Shown: one piece after another, positions 41,039-49,134 of the stretch
How positions within the stretch are numbered: the first letter of the stretch is position 1
How the letters are laid out: every line of letters begins with the position of its first letter
Assembly: GCA_017410455.1 (NCBI GenBank)
Contig: JAFQQT010000057.1
Location: forward strand, 1 to 62,518
Length of the DNA stretch: 62,518 nucleotides
Direction of reading: 5' to 3'
Origin: Clostridia bacterium
Lineage (GTDB): Bacteria; Bacillota; Clostridia; Christensenellales; Aristaeellaceae
Notes under the pieces: model-generated
Seen by the model: the letters and a program-made list of their open reading frames with translations, nothing else
What the model was told of the DNA's origin: nothing
Database searches by the model: none
Made by a program: the position numbers and the translations under genes

Positions 41039-42151
41039 ATGAAGGCATACGAGCTTTTCTGCCAGGATCTGCGGGGGGATGAACTCGTCCGCAGCAACAC
41101 AAACCGCAAGACTTATTACAACACCCTGCGCGAGGCCCTGCGCGCGGAGCTGACTGCTGGCGCCTCCTGCGAGCTGCTGGCGCACTATGCCCGGCGGCTG
41201 GAGGATGGCGCGCCTGGCTACATGTACCTGCTGGACGCCGCCGCGCTCTGGGAGTGCTACGAGGGCGTGCTCAACGGCCCCCGCCGCTTCCCGCGCGATA
41301 TCGGGCCGGGCTTCCCCTTCACCATGGCCAGTGGCGTGCGCATCACCTGGCCGGAGGTGCAGCGCCAGTCCGACATGGGCGTTCTGCCCGTGGCGGTGGT
41401 GGATGACGCGCTGCGCGCCCGCATCAGCGGCCTGGTGGTCTGCATGAACACGCCCGTGGCGGAGCGTGCCGCCAGGCTGAGCGCGACGGCGGCCGACCCC
41501 CGCGAGAAGATCGCCATGGCGGATGCCAGCGCTGCGGGCAAGATCCCCGTGCCTGGCGAGGAAACGCCCGAAAAGCCCGCCATTGCCCCGGAGGGCACCG
41601 CCCTGCAGGCGCAGCTGGCGGAGTGCCAGCAGGCCCTGGCGAAGATGCGCCGCGAGTATGATGCCATCCACACCGAGCTGACGCAGCTGCGCAGCCAGCC
41701 CCGGCAGAGCAACGAGGAGATGGTGCAGCTGGTGGAGATGATCCTCCACGGGCAGATGACGGAGGCGGCTGCGCTGGCCCAGCGCCTGGGCGGCGAGGTG
41801 AACGAGATCGTACAGCGCGTGCATGAGACGCAGAAGACCGTCACGCTGCTCAAGGGTGAGCTGGACAAGGCCACGGAGCAGCTGCAGGCGGACACCGCGC
41901 AGCATGAGGCGATCATGCGGCAGTATGACAACATCACGCACCGTATGGCGGAGGTCCGTCAGGCCTGTGAGCAGGCGCAGACGGACGCCGCAGCCGTGCA
42001 GCAGGAGAACCGCGAGGCGGAGAAGCAGCTCTCCGAGGCGATGGAGACCCTGCGCAGCGAGAATGCCCGCCTGCGGGAGATCCAGACCCGCATGGCCCGC
42101 GTCAACGCCGCCGCCGACCTGACCCGCCGCCAGGCCGACCACCTCTCCTGA
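41039..42151 (+). CDS. Coiled-coil protein B, paralogue of A
   Basis: A 370-residue protein with an N-terminal globular part (about residues 1-150; DAAALWECYEGVLNGPRRFP, then GVRITWPEVQ) and a C-terminal coiled coil (about 180-370), rich in Gln and Glu, for example LLKGELDKATEQLQADTAQ. No signal peptide or membrane helix. ATAAAGGAGACAGGACG sets the start at 41039; an upstream in-frame ATG at 41000 overlaps the stop region of gene A and has no ribosome site. Probably co-transcribed with A and ended by a UUCG-capped terminator. Function unknown; a structural or partner-binding role is possible. Confidence 0.75.
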   Translation: MKAYELFCQDLRGDELVRSNTNRKTYYNTLREALRAELTAGASCELLAHYARRLEDGAPGYMYLLDAAALWECYEGVLNGPRRFPRDIGPGFPFTMASGVRITWPEVQRQSDMGVLPVAVVDDALRARISGLVVCMNTPVAERAARLSATAADPREKIAMADASAAGKIPVPGEETPEKPAIAPEGTALQAQLAECQQALAKMRREYDAIHTELTQLRSQPRQSNEEMVQLVEMILHGQMTEAAALAQRLGGEVNEIVQRVHETQKTVTLLKGELDKATEQLQADTAQHEAIMRQYDNITHRMAEVRQACEQAQTDAAAVQQENREAEKQLSEAMETLRSENARLREIQTRMARVNAAADLTRRQADHLS

Positions 42152-42166
42152 GGTCAATCAGATACG

Positions 42167-42198
42167 GGACGTACCGGTTCGCCGGTGCGTCCTTTTTT
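42167..42198 (+). terminator. UUCG-capped intrinsic terminator
   Basis: GGACGTACCGG (42167-42177), loop TTCG, CCGGTGCGTCC (42182-42192), then six T. Very stable; ends the coiled-coil pair. Confidence 0.9.
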
Positions 42199-42210
42199 GC
42201 TGCCCGGATG

Positions 42211-42325
42211 GGCGCGGTGCATTGATGGGCGCGAAGATTTGCGGCCTGTCGGTCGCTGCCAACCCTGCAGCGATCCGACCCGCTGCGACAGGGGCGCACG
42301 CGCAGGCAGCCGCGCCGCCTTTTTT
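42211..42325 (+). ncRNA. Candidate structured RNA
   Basis: Nested complementary segments: outer GGCGCGGTGC (42211-42220) with GCA-g-CCGCGCC (42306-42316); inner CCTGTCG (42245-42251) with CGACAGG (42286-42292); and an apical hairpin GGTCGCTGC (42251-42259) with GCAGCGATC (42267-42275) around a 7-base loop. Six T follow at 42320-42325. No promoter or known RNA family was recognised, and GC-rich sequence folds easily, so this is tentative. Confidence 0.3.
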
Positions 42326-42380
42326 CGACAAAGGTAGTGCGTAAGCGACAGGATTTCCCGTTTCCCGCGGCGTGGCGGCG

Positions 42381-42389
42381 TGCTATACT
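42381..42389 (+). promoter_or_regulatory. Extended -10 upstream of the Spo0A_C-type gene
   Basis: TGCTATACT (42381-42389) is an extended -10; no good -35 is present 17 bases upstream. It lies 57 bases before the ATG at 42446. Confidence 0.5.
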
Positions 42390-42445
42390 GGCCTCACAGG
42401 CGGAAGAAACACGAAGCTGTACGATTTTTGCGGGGAGGCGCCGGG

Positions 42446-42958
42446 ATGGATATGTTCAGGCTTTGCTGGCCGGAGGGCGGGAGCGGCATGCTGCTGCTGG
42501 TGGCGGTGGATGCGCATTCGGAGCGGATGGAAGGGGCTGTGCCCTGCCGGGTGGTGGGGCGCGTGACGGCGGGAAGCCCCTTTGCACAGGCGGAGGAGCA
42601 GTCCCCTCCGGCGCGGGTCGCATCGCTGCTGACGGCGGTGGGCGTGCCCACGAACCTGCGGGGCTATGGGTACCTGCGCACGGCGCTGACGCTGGCGCTG
42701 GAGCAGCCGGAGGTGCTCAGGGGGCTGGGCCGCCGCCTTTACCCGGCCATCGCCCGGGAGCATGGGGCTTCTGCGTCGGCGGTGGAGCGGGGGATCCGCC
42801 ATGCCGTGGCCGTCACCTGGGAGCGGGGCGGCGGCGAACGCTGCCGGCAGCTGATGGGCCGCGCCTTCAGCTGCGTGGCGGACTGCCCCAGCAATGGCGA
42901 GTTCCTGACCCTGCTGGCGCAGTGGCTGACGCTGCACAGGGAGATCCCGGCGGGCTGA
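42446..42958 (+). CDS. Stand-alone Spo0A C-terminal-type DNA-binding protein
   Basis: A 170-residue protein. Residues about 55-165 match the Spo0A effector domain: VASLLTAVGVPTNLRGYGYL, LRTALTLALEQPEVL, LGRRLYPAIAREHG, then SAVERGIRHAVAVTWERGG and CPSNGEFLTLLAQWLTL. This domain binds 0A-box DNA through a helix-turn-helix. The normal N-terminal receiver domain with its phospho-Asp is absent, replaced by ~50 residues (RLCWPEGGSGMLLLVAVD) of unknown type. It could be a constitutive or antagonistic relative of Spo0A. GGGGAGG sits 7 bases before the ATG at 42446. Expressed alone between two promoters. Confidence 0.82.
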   Translation: MDMFRLCWPEGGSGMLLLVAVDAHSERMEGAVPCRVVGRVTAGSPFAQAEEQSPPARVASLLTAVGVPTNLRGYGYLRTALTLALEQPEVLRGLGRRLYPAIAREHGASASAVERGIRHAVAVTWERGGGERCRQLMGRAFSCVADCPSNGEFLTLLAQWLTLHREIPAG

Positions 42959-42978
42959 GCATCCCGCAAAGATTCCTG

Positions 42979-43006
42979 TTGCCCTCCGGCGGATGTGTGA
43001 TATAAT
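42979..43006 (+). promoter_or_regulatory. Promoter of the first GH43 gene
   Basis: TTGCCC (42979-42984), 16-base spacer and extended -10 TGATATAAT (42998-43006). It lacks the TGTATACA site seen at 49063 and 52672. Confidence 0.6.
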
Positions 43007-43037
43007 GGAGAAAACGATCCGTTGAGGTGAAACGGCG

Positions 43038-44585
43038 ATGCTGCACAATCCCCTTCTGCCGGGGTTCTACCCGGATCCGTCCATCTGCCGCGTGGGCGGA
43101 GACTTCTACATGGTCACATCCACCTTCAGCTACTTCCCGGGCGTGCCGGTGTTCCACAGCCGCGACCTGGTGCACTGGGAGCAGCTGGGGCATTGCCTCG
43201 ACCGTCCGGAGCAGCTGCCGCTGGACTGGCGATACATGTCCGGCGGCGTATACGCCCCCACCATCCGCCATCATGACGGGCTGTTCTACATGGTCACAAC
43301 CAACGTGAGCGGCATGGGCAACTTCTACGTCACGGCGGAGGATCCTGCGGGCCCCTGGAGCGAGCCCCATGTGATCCGGGGCGCTGAGGGCATCGACCCC
43401 TCCTTCTTCTGGGATGAGGATGGCCGCTGCTACATGACCGCCACGACGGACTGGGCGGAGCACGACCCCGGCGTGTGGGTGGCGGGGATCGATCTGGCGC
43501 GGGACTGCATCGTGGGTGAGCGGGTGCTGGCCTGGAAGGGCGCGATGGTGAACGCCTGGAGCCCGGAGGCGCCGCATATCTACCGGAAGGATGGCTGGTA
43601 CTACCTGCTCATCGCCGAGGGCGGCACGGAGGATTACCATGCCGTGACCATCGCCCGCAGCCGCAGCCTGCTGGGGCCCTACGAGGGCTACCCGGGCAAC
43701 CCTATCCTGACCCACCGGCACCTGGGGCTGGATTACCCCATCTGCAACGTGGGCCACGCGGACCTGGTGCAGCTGGAGGATGGCGCGTGGTACATGGTGG
43801 CGCTGGCTTCGCGGCTCATCGGCGGGTATCACAAGAACATGGGGCGGGAGACCTTCATTGCCCCGGTGGACTGGTCGGGGGAATGGCCGGTGGTCAGCCC
43901 CGGCACGGGCCGCGTGGAGTGGCTCTACCCCGCGCCCGCGCTGCCGCAGCGTCCCTTCCCGCCCGTGGATCAGGATGACTTCACCGCCCTGTGCTGGAAC
44001 ACCCTGGGCACGCCCGCGCCGGAAACCTTCGTGGCCCGGAGGCACGCGCTGACCCTGCGCAGCCCGCTGGACTGGCTCGTCCCGGATGATCTGCCCCGCA
44101 TGCCTGTCCCCAATGGCTGCCCGGGCTTTTATGGCCGCCGGCAGCAGCACAGCGCATTTGCGGCGGAGGTGACGCTCACCGCCCCCGAATCGGGCGAGGC
44201 CGGCTTCATGCTGCTGCAGAACGGCTTCAACCACCTCCGGGTGGGCGTGACACGAACGGCGCAGGGTGTGGTGGCCCGCGCGGTGCGCAGCGAGAAGTGC
44301 GGCAAACCCGACTACCTCAACCCCCGCGAGTATCCCCGGCATGTGGATGTGCTCTGGGAGGGCGCGGCGGAGGCGGAAGTCCGCGTGGGCATTGCCGCCT
44401 GCGGGCAGGCGCATCGCCTGCTGGTGAACGGTGCGGAGGTGGCCCTGGCGGACGGCAGCTTCCTGGGGAGCGAGACCGCCGGCGGGTTCATCGGCGCCTA
44501 TGTGGGCTGCTATGTCAGCGGCGCGGGGGCGGAGGCGACCTTCCGCGACTTCCGCTACACAGGAGAGGAGGAGGCACATGGCTGA
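43038..44585 (+). CDS. Glycoside hydrolase family 43 (beta-xylosidase / arabinofuranosidase-like), cytoplasmic
   Basis: A 515-residue enzyme without a signal peptide. The five-bladed propeller (about residues 1-300) begins NPLLPGFYPDPSICRVGGDF, with the base Asp in YPDPS; the second Asp is in GIDPSFFWD (about 128) and the acid Glu in SPEAPHIYRKDG (about 178). A C-terminal beta-sandwich of ~200 residues follows. The architecture fits GH43 xylosidases/arabinofuranosidases cutting xylo- or arabino-oligosaccharides inside the cell. GAGGTGAAACGGCG precedes the ATG. Its last 8 bases overlap the start of the next gene. Confidence 0.9.
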   Translation: MLHNPLLPGFYPDPSICRVGGDFYMVTSTFSYFPGVPVFHSRDLVHWEQLGHCLDRPEQLPLDWRYMSGGVYAPTIRHHDGLFYMVTTNVSGMGNFYVTAEDPAGPWSEPHVIRGAEGIDPSFFWDEDGRCYMTATTDWAEHDPGVWVAGIDLARDCIVGERVLAWKGAMVNAWSPEAPHIYRKDGWYYLLIAEGGTEDYHAVTIARSRSLLGPYEGYPGNPILTHRHLGLDYPICNVGHADLVQLEDGAWYMVALASRLIGGYHKNMGRETFIAPVDWSGEWPVVSPGTGRVEWLYPAPALPQRPFPPVDQDDFTALCWNTLGTPAPETFVARRHALTLRSPLDWLVPDDLPRMPVPNGCPGFYGRRQQHSAFAAEVTLTAPESGEAGFMLLQNGFNHLRVGVTRTAQGVVARAVRSEKCGKPDYLNPREYPRHVDVLWEGAAEAEVRVGIAACGQAHRLLVNGAEVALADGSFLGSETAGGFIGAYVGCYVSGAGAEATFRDFRYTGEEEAHG

Positions 44586-45270
44586 TATGAATCGCGCGCC
44601 CTGGCCGGAGGTGGAGCCTCCCAGGGGCTGGAAGAAGAACCCCCGCGTGGGACAGCGGCTGACGTGGATCCTGATCGGAACGGTGATCGCAGCAGGCGGT
44701 GTGACGGTGATTTCTGCCGGAAAGAGCGAGGTGCTGCCGGTGATCTGCTTCCTGGCGCTGGTGGCGCTGCCCTTCGCCGCGCCTGCGCTCTCCCGCATCG
44801 GCTGCGGCACGGACACGCCGGAAACCCGGACGCTGCACACCGCCACAGCGGCGGACGTCACGCTGGACGAAACGGGCTGCATCACGCGCTGCCGCGGGCC
44901 CTACCAGCAGCTGAGCATCCCGGAGGAGCTTGGCGGCATCCCGGTGACTGGCGCTGCACCGGGGCTGTTTTCGGGCAACCGCGTGCTGGCCTTCATCCAC
45001 CTGCCCCAGGGGCTGCAGGAAATCCCGGAGCGCATGTTCTCCGGCTGCGATAACCTGCCGGCCATCGTGATCCCCCCGCAGGTGCGTGTCATCGGCCCCC
45101 GCGCCTTCGCCCGATGCAGCGACCTGAAGGACGTTTACCTGCCGGACGCGGTGGAGGAGATCGCCCCGGACGCCTTCGAGGGCTGCGGGAATGTGCTGAT
45201 GCATGTCCACCCCGGCTCGGCGGCGGAGCGGATCGCCCGTGAGCAGGGGTTCATGTGCGCCAATGGGTGA
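44578..45270 (+). CDS. Membrane-anchored BspA-like leucine-rich protein
   Basis: A 230-residue protein. The N-terminus is polar and basic (residues 1-28) followed by two close hydrophobic helices (about 30-48 and 54-72), then a leucine-rich region of BspA type (about 100-225): GLFSGNRVLAFIHLPQGLQ, EIPERMFSGCDNLPAIVIPP, then VIGPRAFARCSDL. No signal peptide of classical type; it is probably anchored by the hairpin of helices. AGGAGAGGAGGAGGCAC precedes the ATG, which overlaps the end of the GH43 gene by 8 bases, so translation is probably coupled. Function unknown; BspA repeats often bind proteins. Confidence 0.78.
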   Translation: MADMNRAPWPEVEPPRGWKKNPRVGQRLTWILIGTVIAAGGVTVISAGKSEVLPVICFLALVALPFAAPALSRIGCGTDTPETRTLHTATAADVTLDETGCITRCRGPYQQLSIPEELGGIPVTGAAPGLFSGNRVLAFIHLPQGLQEIPERMFSGCDNLPAIVIPPQVRVIGPRAFARCSDLKDVYLPDAVEEIAPDAFEGCGNVLMHVHPGSAAERIAREQGFMCANG

Positions 45271-45274
45271 TGGC

Positions 45275-45337
45275 TCCCGAAAACCACCCCATTCCCGAAA
45301 AATACCCCCGGTAACGAATGAATCCCGAAAATTACCC
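45275..45337 (+). repeat. Three TCCCGAAAANNACCC direct repeats
   Basis: The 15-base motif occurs at 45275, 45293 and 45323, 18 and 30 bases apart, between convergent genes. No gene or promoter is apparent. Confidence 0.6.
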
Positions 45338-45351
45338 TGATACAGCAACAC

Positions 45352-45392
45352 AAAAACCCCCGGCGACCTCTTGAGAAGGGTCGTCGGGGGTT
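45352..45392 (-). terminator. Intrinsic terminator
   Basis: On the minus strand AACCCCCGACGACC pairs with GGTCGCCGGGGGTT, then TTTG, with one mismatch in the stem. It ends the secreted protein gene at 45404-46234. Confidence 0.85.
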
Positions 45393-45403
45393 CGGTGCAT
45401 CTG

Positions 45404-46234
45404 TCAGCCCACGGCTTCGTTGGCGGTGGTCAGCATCATCATTTCCCACAGCTCGCGCTGCTCCTTCAGGAAGTGGGAATCCTCCTGGAAGGGCTGGGCG
45501 GTGGTTTCGTCGTAGGAAACGGTCAGCTGCACCACCACGGCGGCATAGGGGGAGCCGTGCAGGTCAATGGCGCGGTTCAGCTTCGCCTTCGTGCCGGTGA
45601 AGCGGTTGGTGCCCAGGGTTGCGGCGGTCACGGCGTCCCGGGCGACATACACCGTGGCTTTCTCGATTGTGCCATCCACCGTCAGCACGGCGGAAACGGT
45701 CAGCTGGCCATCCTCCACGGTGAGGTTGGCGTAGCCCAGCTGCATGCCGTTGCTGGTCAGGGGCACGGTGAGGGTGCTGCCCTCCAGGGCGTAGACGTCC
45801 ATCAGCACGGCGGCCTTGTTGTCCCGCCTGCCGGTGATTTCCGAAAGGGGCATGCCGTTGGCGGTCACGCCGGTGTCCGTCAGCCGGGGCGCGGTGCGGG
45901 TCACGCGGAACTGGTAGGCGTCGCTGCCGCAGCTCAGGCTCACCGTGTAGGTGACGCTGCTGCCGTCCAGGCGCAGGTACACGTCTTCGGAGCAGAACTC
46001 GCCGCTGCACAGGCCGTAGTCCCGCTGATAGAGCAGGTACCCCCAGCTGTCGCGGATGGTGAGGGTCACCGGGACGCTGCCGTCCAGCGGGCAGCGCACG
46101 CGCAGGTAGCTGCAGTCGGTGCTCAGGGAGGAGGCCGTGGCGGCATTCTTCACCACGCACACGTCCTCGGCCAGCGCGGGCGCGGCCAGCAGCACCATTA
46201 CAAGAAGGAGCAGAAGGGGTCTGAGGATTCTCAT
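45404..46234 (-). CDS. Secreted protein, unknown, beta-rich
   Basis: A 276-residue exported protein with a signal peptide (LLLLLVMVLLAAPALA). The mature part has many short beta-type segments (VTLTIRDSWGYLLYQRDYG, then VYLRLDGSSVTYTVSLSCG) and ends with a charged, helical tail ending EMMMLTTANEAVG. No catalytic motif or repeat family recognised; a beta-sandwich binding domain is plausible. GAGGTGATCCTG precedes the ATG at 46234; the frame extends to 46267 without a better site. Divergent from the WG-repeat gene and ended by a strong terminator. Confidence 0.65.
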   Translation of the reverse strand: MRILRPLLLLLVMVLLAAPALAEDVCVVKNAATASSLSTDCSYLRVRCPLDGSVPVTLTIRDSWGYLLYQRDYGLCSGEFCSEDVYLRLDGSSVTYTVSLSCGSDAYQFRVTRTAPRLTDTGVTANGMPLSEITGRRDNKAAVLMDVYALEGSTLTVPLTSNGMQLGYANLTVEDGQLTVSAVLTVDGTIEKATVYVARDAVTAATLGTNRFTGTKAKLNRAIDLHGSPYAAVVVQLTVSYDETTAQPFQEDSHFLKEQRELWEMMMLTTANEAVG

Positions 46235-46381
46235 CAGGATCACCTCGCGGGGGTTATTCAACCACATAACGGATGGGGTCCGGTATTTCTTCCATCCTAC
46301 GGTTCATTCGCTGCAGCGGGGGTGAATTCCTGCCGCCGCAGCCCGCTCAGGACGACAAAATTCGTCGCCGGATGCGCGGGG

Positions 46382-46410
46382 GTGACAAACCCGCAGGGCT
46401 GTGGTATCAT
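46382..46410 (+). promoter_or_regulatory. Promoter of the WG-repeat gene
   Basis: -35 GTGACA (46382-46387), 17-base spacer, extended -10 TGGTATCAT (46402-46410). The WG-repeat gene starts 31 bases on. Confidence 0.65.
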
Positions 46411-46440
46411 AAGGATAACGACCCACGGGAGGGATGAACG

Positions 46441-47979
46441 ATGATGAAGAAGATGCTGGCGCTGCTGTGCGCCGTGCTGCTGCTGTGCCCCTGCGCGATG
46501 GCAGAGGAAACGCCCGCTGCGCGCTACGAGGCGGCGACGCTGCTGATGCTCGCCGGCGACTATGCCGGGGCAGCGGAGGCCTTCGCGGCCCTCACTGGCT
46601 ACATGGATGCGCCGCAGATGGCCATCTACTGCCGGGGCCTGGCCTTTGCTGAAGCCGGGGATCACGACGTGGCTGTGGCGGCCTTCACGGCCCTTGGGGA
46701 CTTCAAGGACAGCGCGGTGCAGGCGGCCTGGCACACCGGCATGGGGGCCTGGATGAAGGCGGAAGCGGCCCTCGCCCGGGGCACGCTGGCGGATCTGGAG
46801 GCGGCGCAGTCCCTGCTGGCCACGGCGGAGGCGGCCTTTGCGGCCCTGCCCTACCTGCCGGATGCGCCTGTGCGGCTGGAAAGCTGCCGCAGCCTTCTGG
46901 CGCAGGTGAATGTGGCGCTGCCCGCCCTTCGCCGCGCCCATGAGTACGATGATGTGGGCGTGATGCATGGGGAGTACATCGCCGTGAAGCGGGATGGCCA
47001 GTGGGGCGTGATGCGCCTGGATGGCGAGCTGGTGGTTCCCTGCGAGTGGGATGACGTGGATGCTATCGGCGATGGCATGGCGATCGTGAGCAGTTACGAG
47101 CTGGACAGCCGTGGCCGCCGCGATGGGATCTGCTATGGTGCGGTCGACCTGCAGGGCCATGTGATCGTCCCCTGTGAGATGCAGATGGCCTACTTCATCG
47201 CGGATTGGCTGGACCGGTTCGTTCTGGCGGTGGATGAGCAGGGGGAAATGCACCTCTATGATGCCCATGGCCGGCTGGTCGCAGTGGATACGGAGGAGAT
47301 CACCTACATGAACGGTGAGGTCCGGCGCGTGCAGATCGCCCCGGCGCGGTATCTGCAGTGGTATGACCAGGGCTGGGTGCTGGCCGATGACGCGGGCAAC
47401 ATCCTCTATGTGGATGAGGCGGTACATGGTTACTATGTGGCGGAGTCCGGGAACCTGTGGCTGGCAACGCGTGAGGATACATGGCTGTTCGGCCTGCTCT
47501 CGGCGGATGGCGAGATGCTGCTGCCGGTGGCGTATGAAAGAAACACCTACGAGTTGTTCCGGGTGCAGGATTACGAGTATGCGGTGCTGACCGGCCCCGA
47601 CGGCGTGACGGCGGCATATGCTGCAGATGGCCGCATGTGCTTTGTCAGCAGCTGGGAGGACCTGATCTATACGGGCGGGGGCCGGTTCATCGTCGATGAT
47701 GGCGAGCTGTACGGCGTGGTGGACGCGCAGGGGCAGCCGGTCGTCCCCTGCATGTATGATGAGATCGACACGGCCGTGGGCGGCTTCTTCATCGCGGTGA
47801 ATGAGCTGGAGGAGGACGACCTGGTGTACGTCCTCAACCGGGATGGCAGGGTTCTGCTGACCGTCACGGGGGATGAGGCTGATGCATGGTCTTCCTGCAA
47901 CGCGACAGAGGAGCACTTCGCCTGGGTGACAGACGGCATGCTGCACATCATCGACCAGCAGGGCGAAGAGGTCTGGTGA
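46441..47979 (+). CDS. Secreted TPR / WG-repeat protein
   Basis: A 512-residue exported protein. After a signal peptide (MLALLCAVLLLCPCAMA) comes a TPR-like helical part (about residues 25-160, with LMLAGDYAGAAEAFAALTGY and CRGLAFAEAGDHDVAVAAF). The rest holds WG repeats: GQWGVMRLDGELVVPCEWDD, YGAVDLQGHVIVPCEM and LYGVVDAQGQPVVPCMYDEI. WG repeats form beta blades and are thought to bind ligands or proteins. GGGAGGGATGAACG precedes two adjacent ATGs (46441/46444). A leucine-rich exported gene follows ~100 bases later on the same strand. Confidence 0.8.
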   Translation: MMKKMLALLCAVLLLCPCAMAEETPAARYEAATLLMLAGDYAGAAEAFAALTGYMDAPQMAIYCRGLAFAEAGDHDVAVAAFTALGDFKDSAVQAAWHTGMGAWMKAEAALARGTLADLEAAQSLLATAEAAFAALPYLPDAPVRLESCRSLLAQVNVALPALRRAHEYDDVGVMHGEYIAVKRDGQWGVMRLDGELVVPCEWDDVDAIGDGMAIVSSYELDSRGRRDGICYGAVDLQGHVIVPCEMQMAYFIADWLDRFVLAVDEQGEMHLYDAHGRLVAVDTEEITYMNGEVRRVQIAPARYLQWYDQGWVLADDAGNILYVDEAVHGYYVAESGNLWLATREDTWLFGLLSADGEMLLPVAYERNTYELFRVQDYEYAVLTGPDGVTAAYAADGRMCFVSSWEDLIYTGGGRFIVDDGELYGVVDAQGQPVVPCMYDEIDTAVGGFFIAVNELEEDDLVYVLNRDGRVLLTVTGDEADAWSSCNATEEHFAWVTDGMLHIIDQQGEEVW

Positions 47980-48077
47980 GCGTGGCGCAGGGGGAATCTG
48001 CCCCCGTCCATGCGTTGATCGGGATGAAAAGCCCTGCGGCTGTGCGCTGCAGGAGCATGAACCGGAGGCTGTGAAGG

Positions 48078-48961
48078 ATGAGGAAGCTGATGATCTGCCT
48101 GCTGGTGCTGGCGCTGTGCCTGCCCTGCGCCCTGGCGGAAACGGAGATGACCCGGCATATCAGCGGCAACTGGGTCTATGTGCTGCAGGAGGACGGTACG
48201 GCGGAGCTTGTGGACTATCTGGACGACATGGCCCGCATTGATCTGGTGATCCCTGCGGAGGTGGACGGCTATGCCGTCACGGCTATCGGTGACAGGGCGA
48301 TGCAGGAGAATGTGTTCCAGTCCGTGGTGATCCCCGAGGGCGTGACCCGCATCGGCGTCGGCGCCTTCTACTGGAGCTACGAGATGACGGCCGTGACGCT
48401 GCCCTCCACGCTCCGGGAGATCGGGGATTACGCCTTCAAGTGGTGCGCGGAGGTGGAGGTGTTCGCGATTCCCGAGGGCGTGCGCGCCATCGGCAGGGAG
48501 GCCTTCCAGGGCAACTACAGCATGGTTTCCCTGACGCTGCCGGATTCGCTGGAGCACATCGGCATGCTGGCCTTTCATGGCTGCAGCAACCTGACGACCC
48601 TCGTTCTTCCTGCGAATGTGAAAACCATCGGGGAGCGGGCTTTCGACAGCTGCATCGGGCTGATGGCGGTGACGCTGCCGGACTCTCTGGAGTACATCGG
48701 CGTGGACGCCTTCGCCAACTGCACGGCGCTGACGGAGATCACCCTGCCGCAGAGCCTGGTGGAGATGGCGGACTATCCCTTCCGGGGCTGCACGATGCTG
48801 GACATGGAAGCCCTGCTGGCGGCCTGGCCCGCATATCAGATCATCGGCGGCGTGGTGTACGACATGCAGGAGATGGCCCTGTGCTGGTGGTCCGCGAGGG
48901 GAGCAAGGCTGCGCAGCTGGCGCAGGAGCACGGGTTCAGCTTCGCTTATTCGCAGGAGTGA
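48078..48961 (+). CDS. Secreted BspA-like leucine-rich protein, frameshifted near its end
   Basis: After a signal peptide (LMICLLVLALCLPCALA) the protein has about seven BspA-type leucine-rich repeats (SVVIPEGVTRIGVGAF, then MTAVTLPSTLREIGDYAF and LTTLVLPANVKTIGERAF). The frame runs cleanly to about 48880, after which the expected ending (LVVREGSKAAQLAQEHGFS, stop at 48961) lies in another frame. One missing base in CTG-TGCTGGTG would explain it: with one base restored the gene is exactly 295 codons. Uncorrected, the frame runs on to 49175 and overlaps the next gene by 41 bases with nonsense-like sequence. A real mutation or a sequencing error are both possible. GGAGGCTGTGAAGG precedes the ATG. 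Confidence 0.75.
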
Positions 48962-48993
48962 GGCGGCGTGCGGCACCTTCCATTCGGCAAAGT

Positions 48994-49007
48994 TTGCATA
49001 CAATGCA
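48994..49007. promoter_or_regulatory. Palindrome TGCAT-ACA-ATGCA
   Basis: Five-base arms TGCAT/ATGCA (48995-48999, 49003-49007) around ACA, ~40 bases upstream of the GH43 -10. Possible second regulator site. Confidence 0.4.
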
Positions 49008-49040
49008 GCAACGGTTAAGAAGTCATCCGCCGATCATTCC

Positions 49041-49072
49041 TGCTATGATATCAGCAGAGAACATTGTATACA
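49041..49072 (+). promoter_or_regulatory. Promoter and TGTATACA operator of the second GH43 gene
   Basis: Extended -10 TGCTATGAT (49041-49049), then ATTGTATACA (49063-49072) close after the expected transcript start. The same pair with similar spacing occurs at 52646-52681. TTGTATACAA-type palindromes are typical of GntR-family sites, so a GntR repressor is plausible. Confidence 0.5.
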
Positions 49073-49134
49073 GCGGGCATTGCCCGAATTGCACAGGTTG
49101 ACGACCGATCTGCCATCAACAGGAGGTGCCACCC

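Noticed and set aside
42200-42330. tRNA or known riboswitch at the structured segment
   Set aside because: No cloverleaf, anticodon arm or recognised riboswitch core could be drawn; kept only as a tentative structured RNA.
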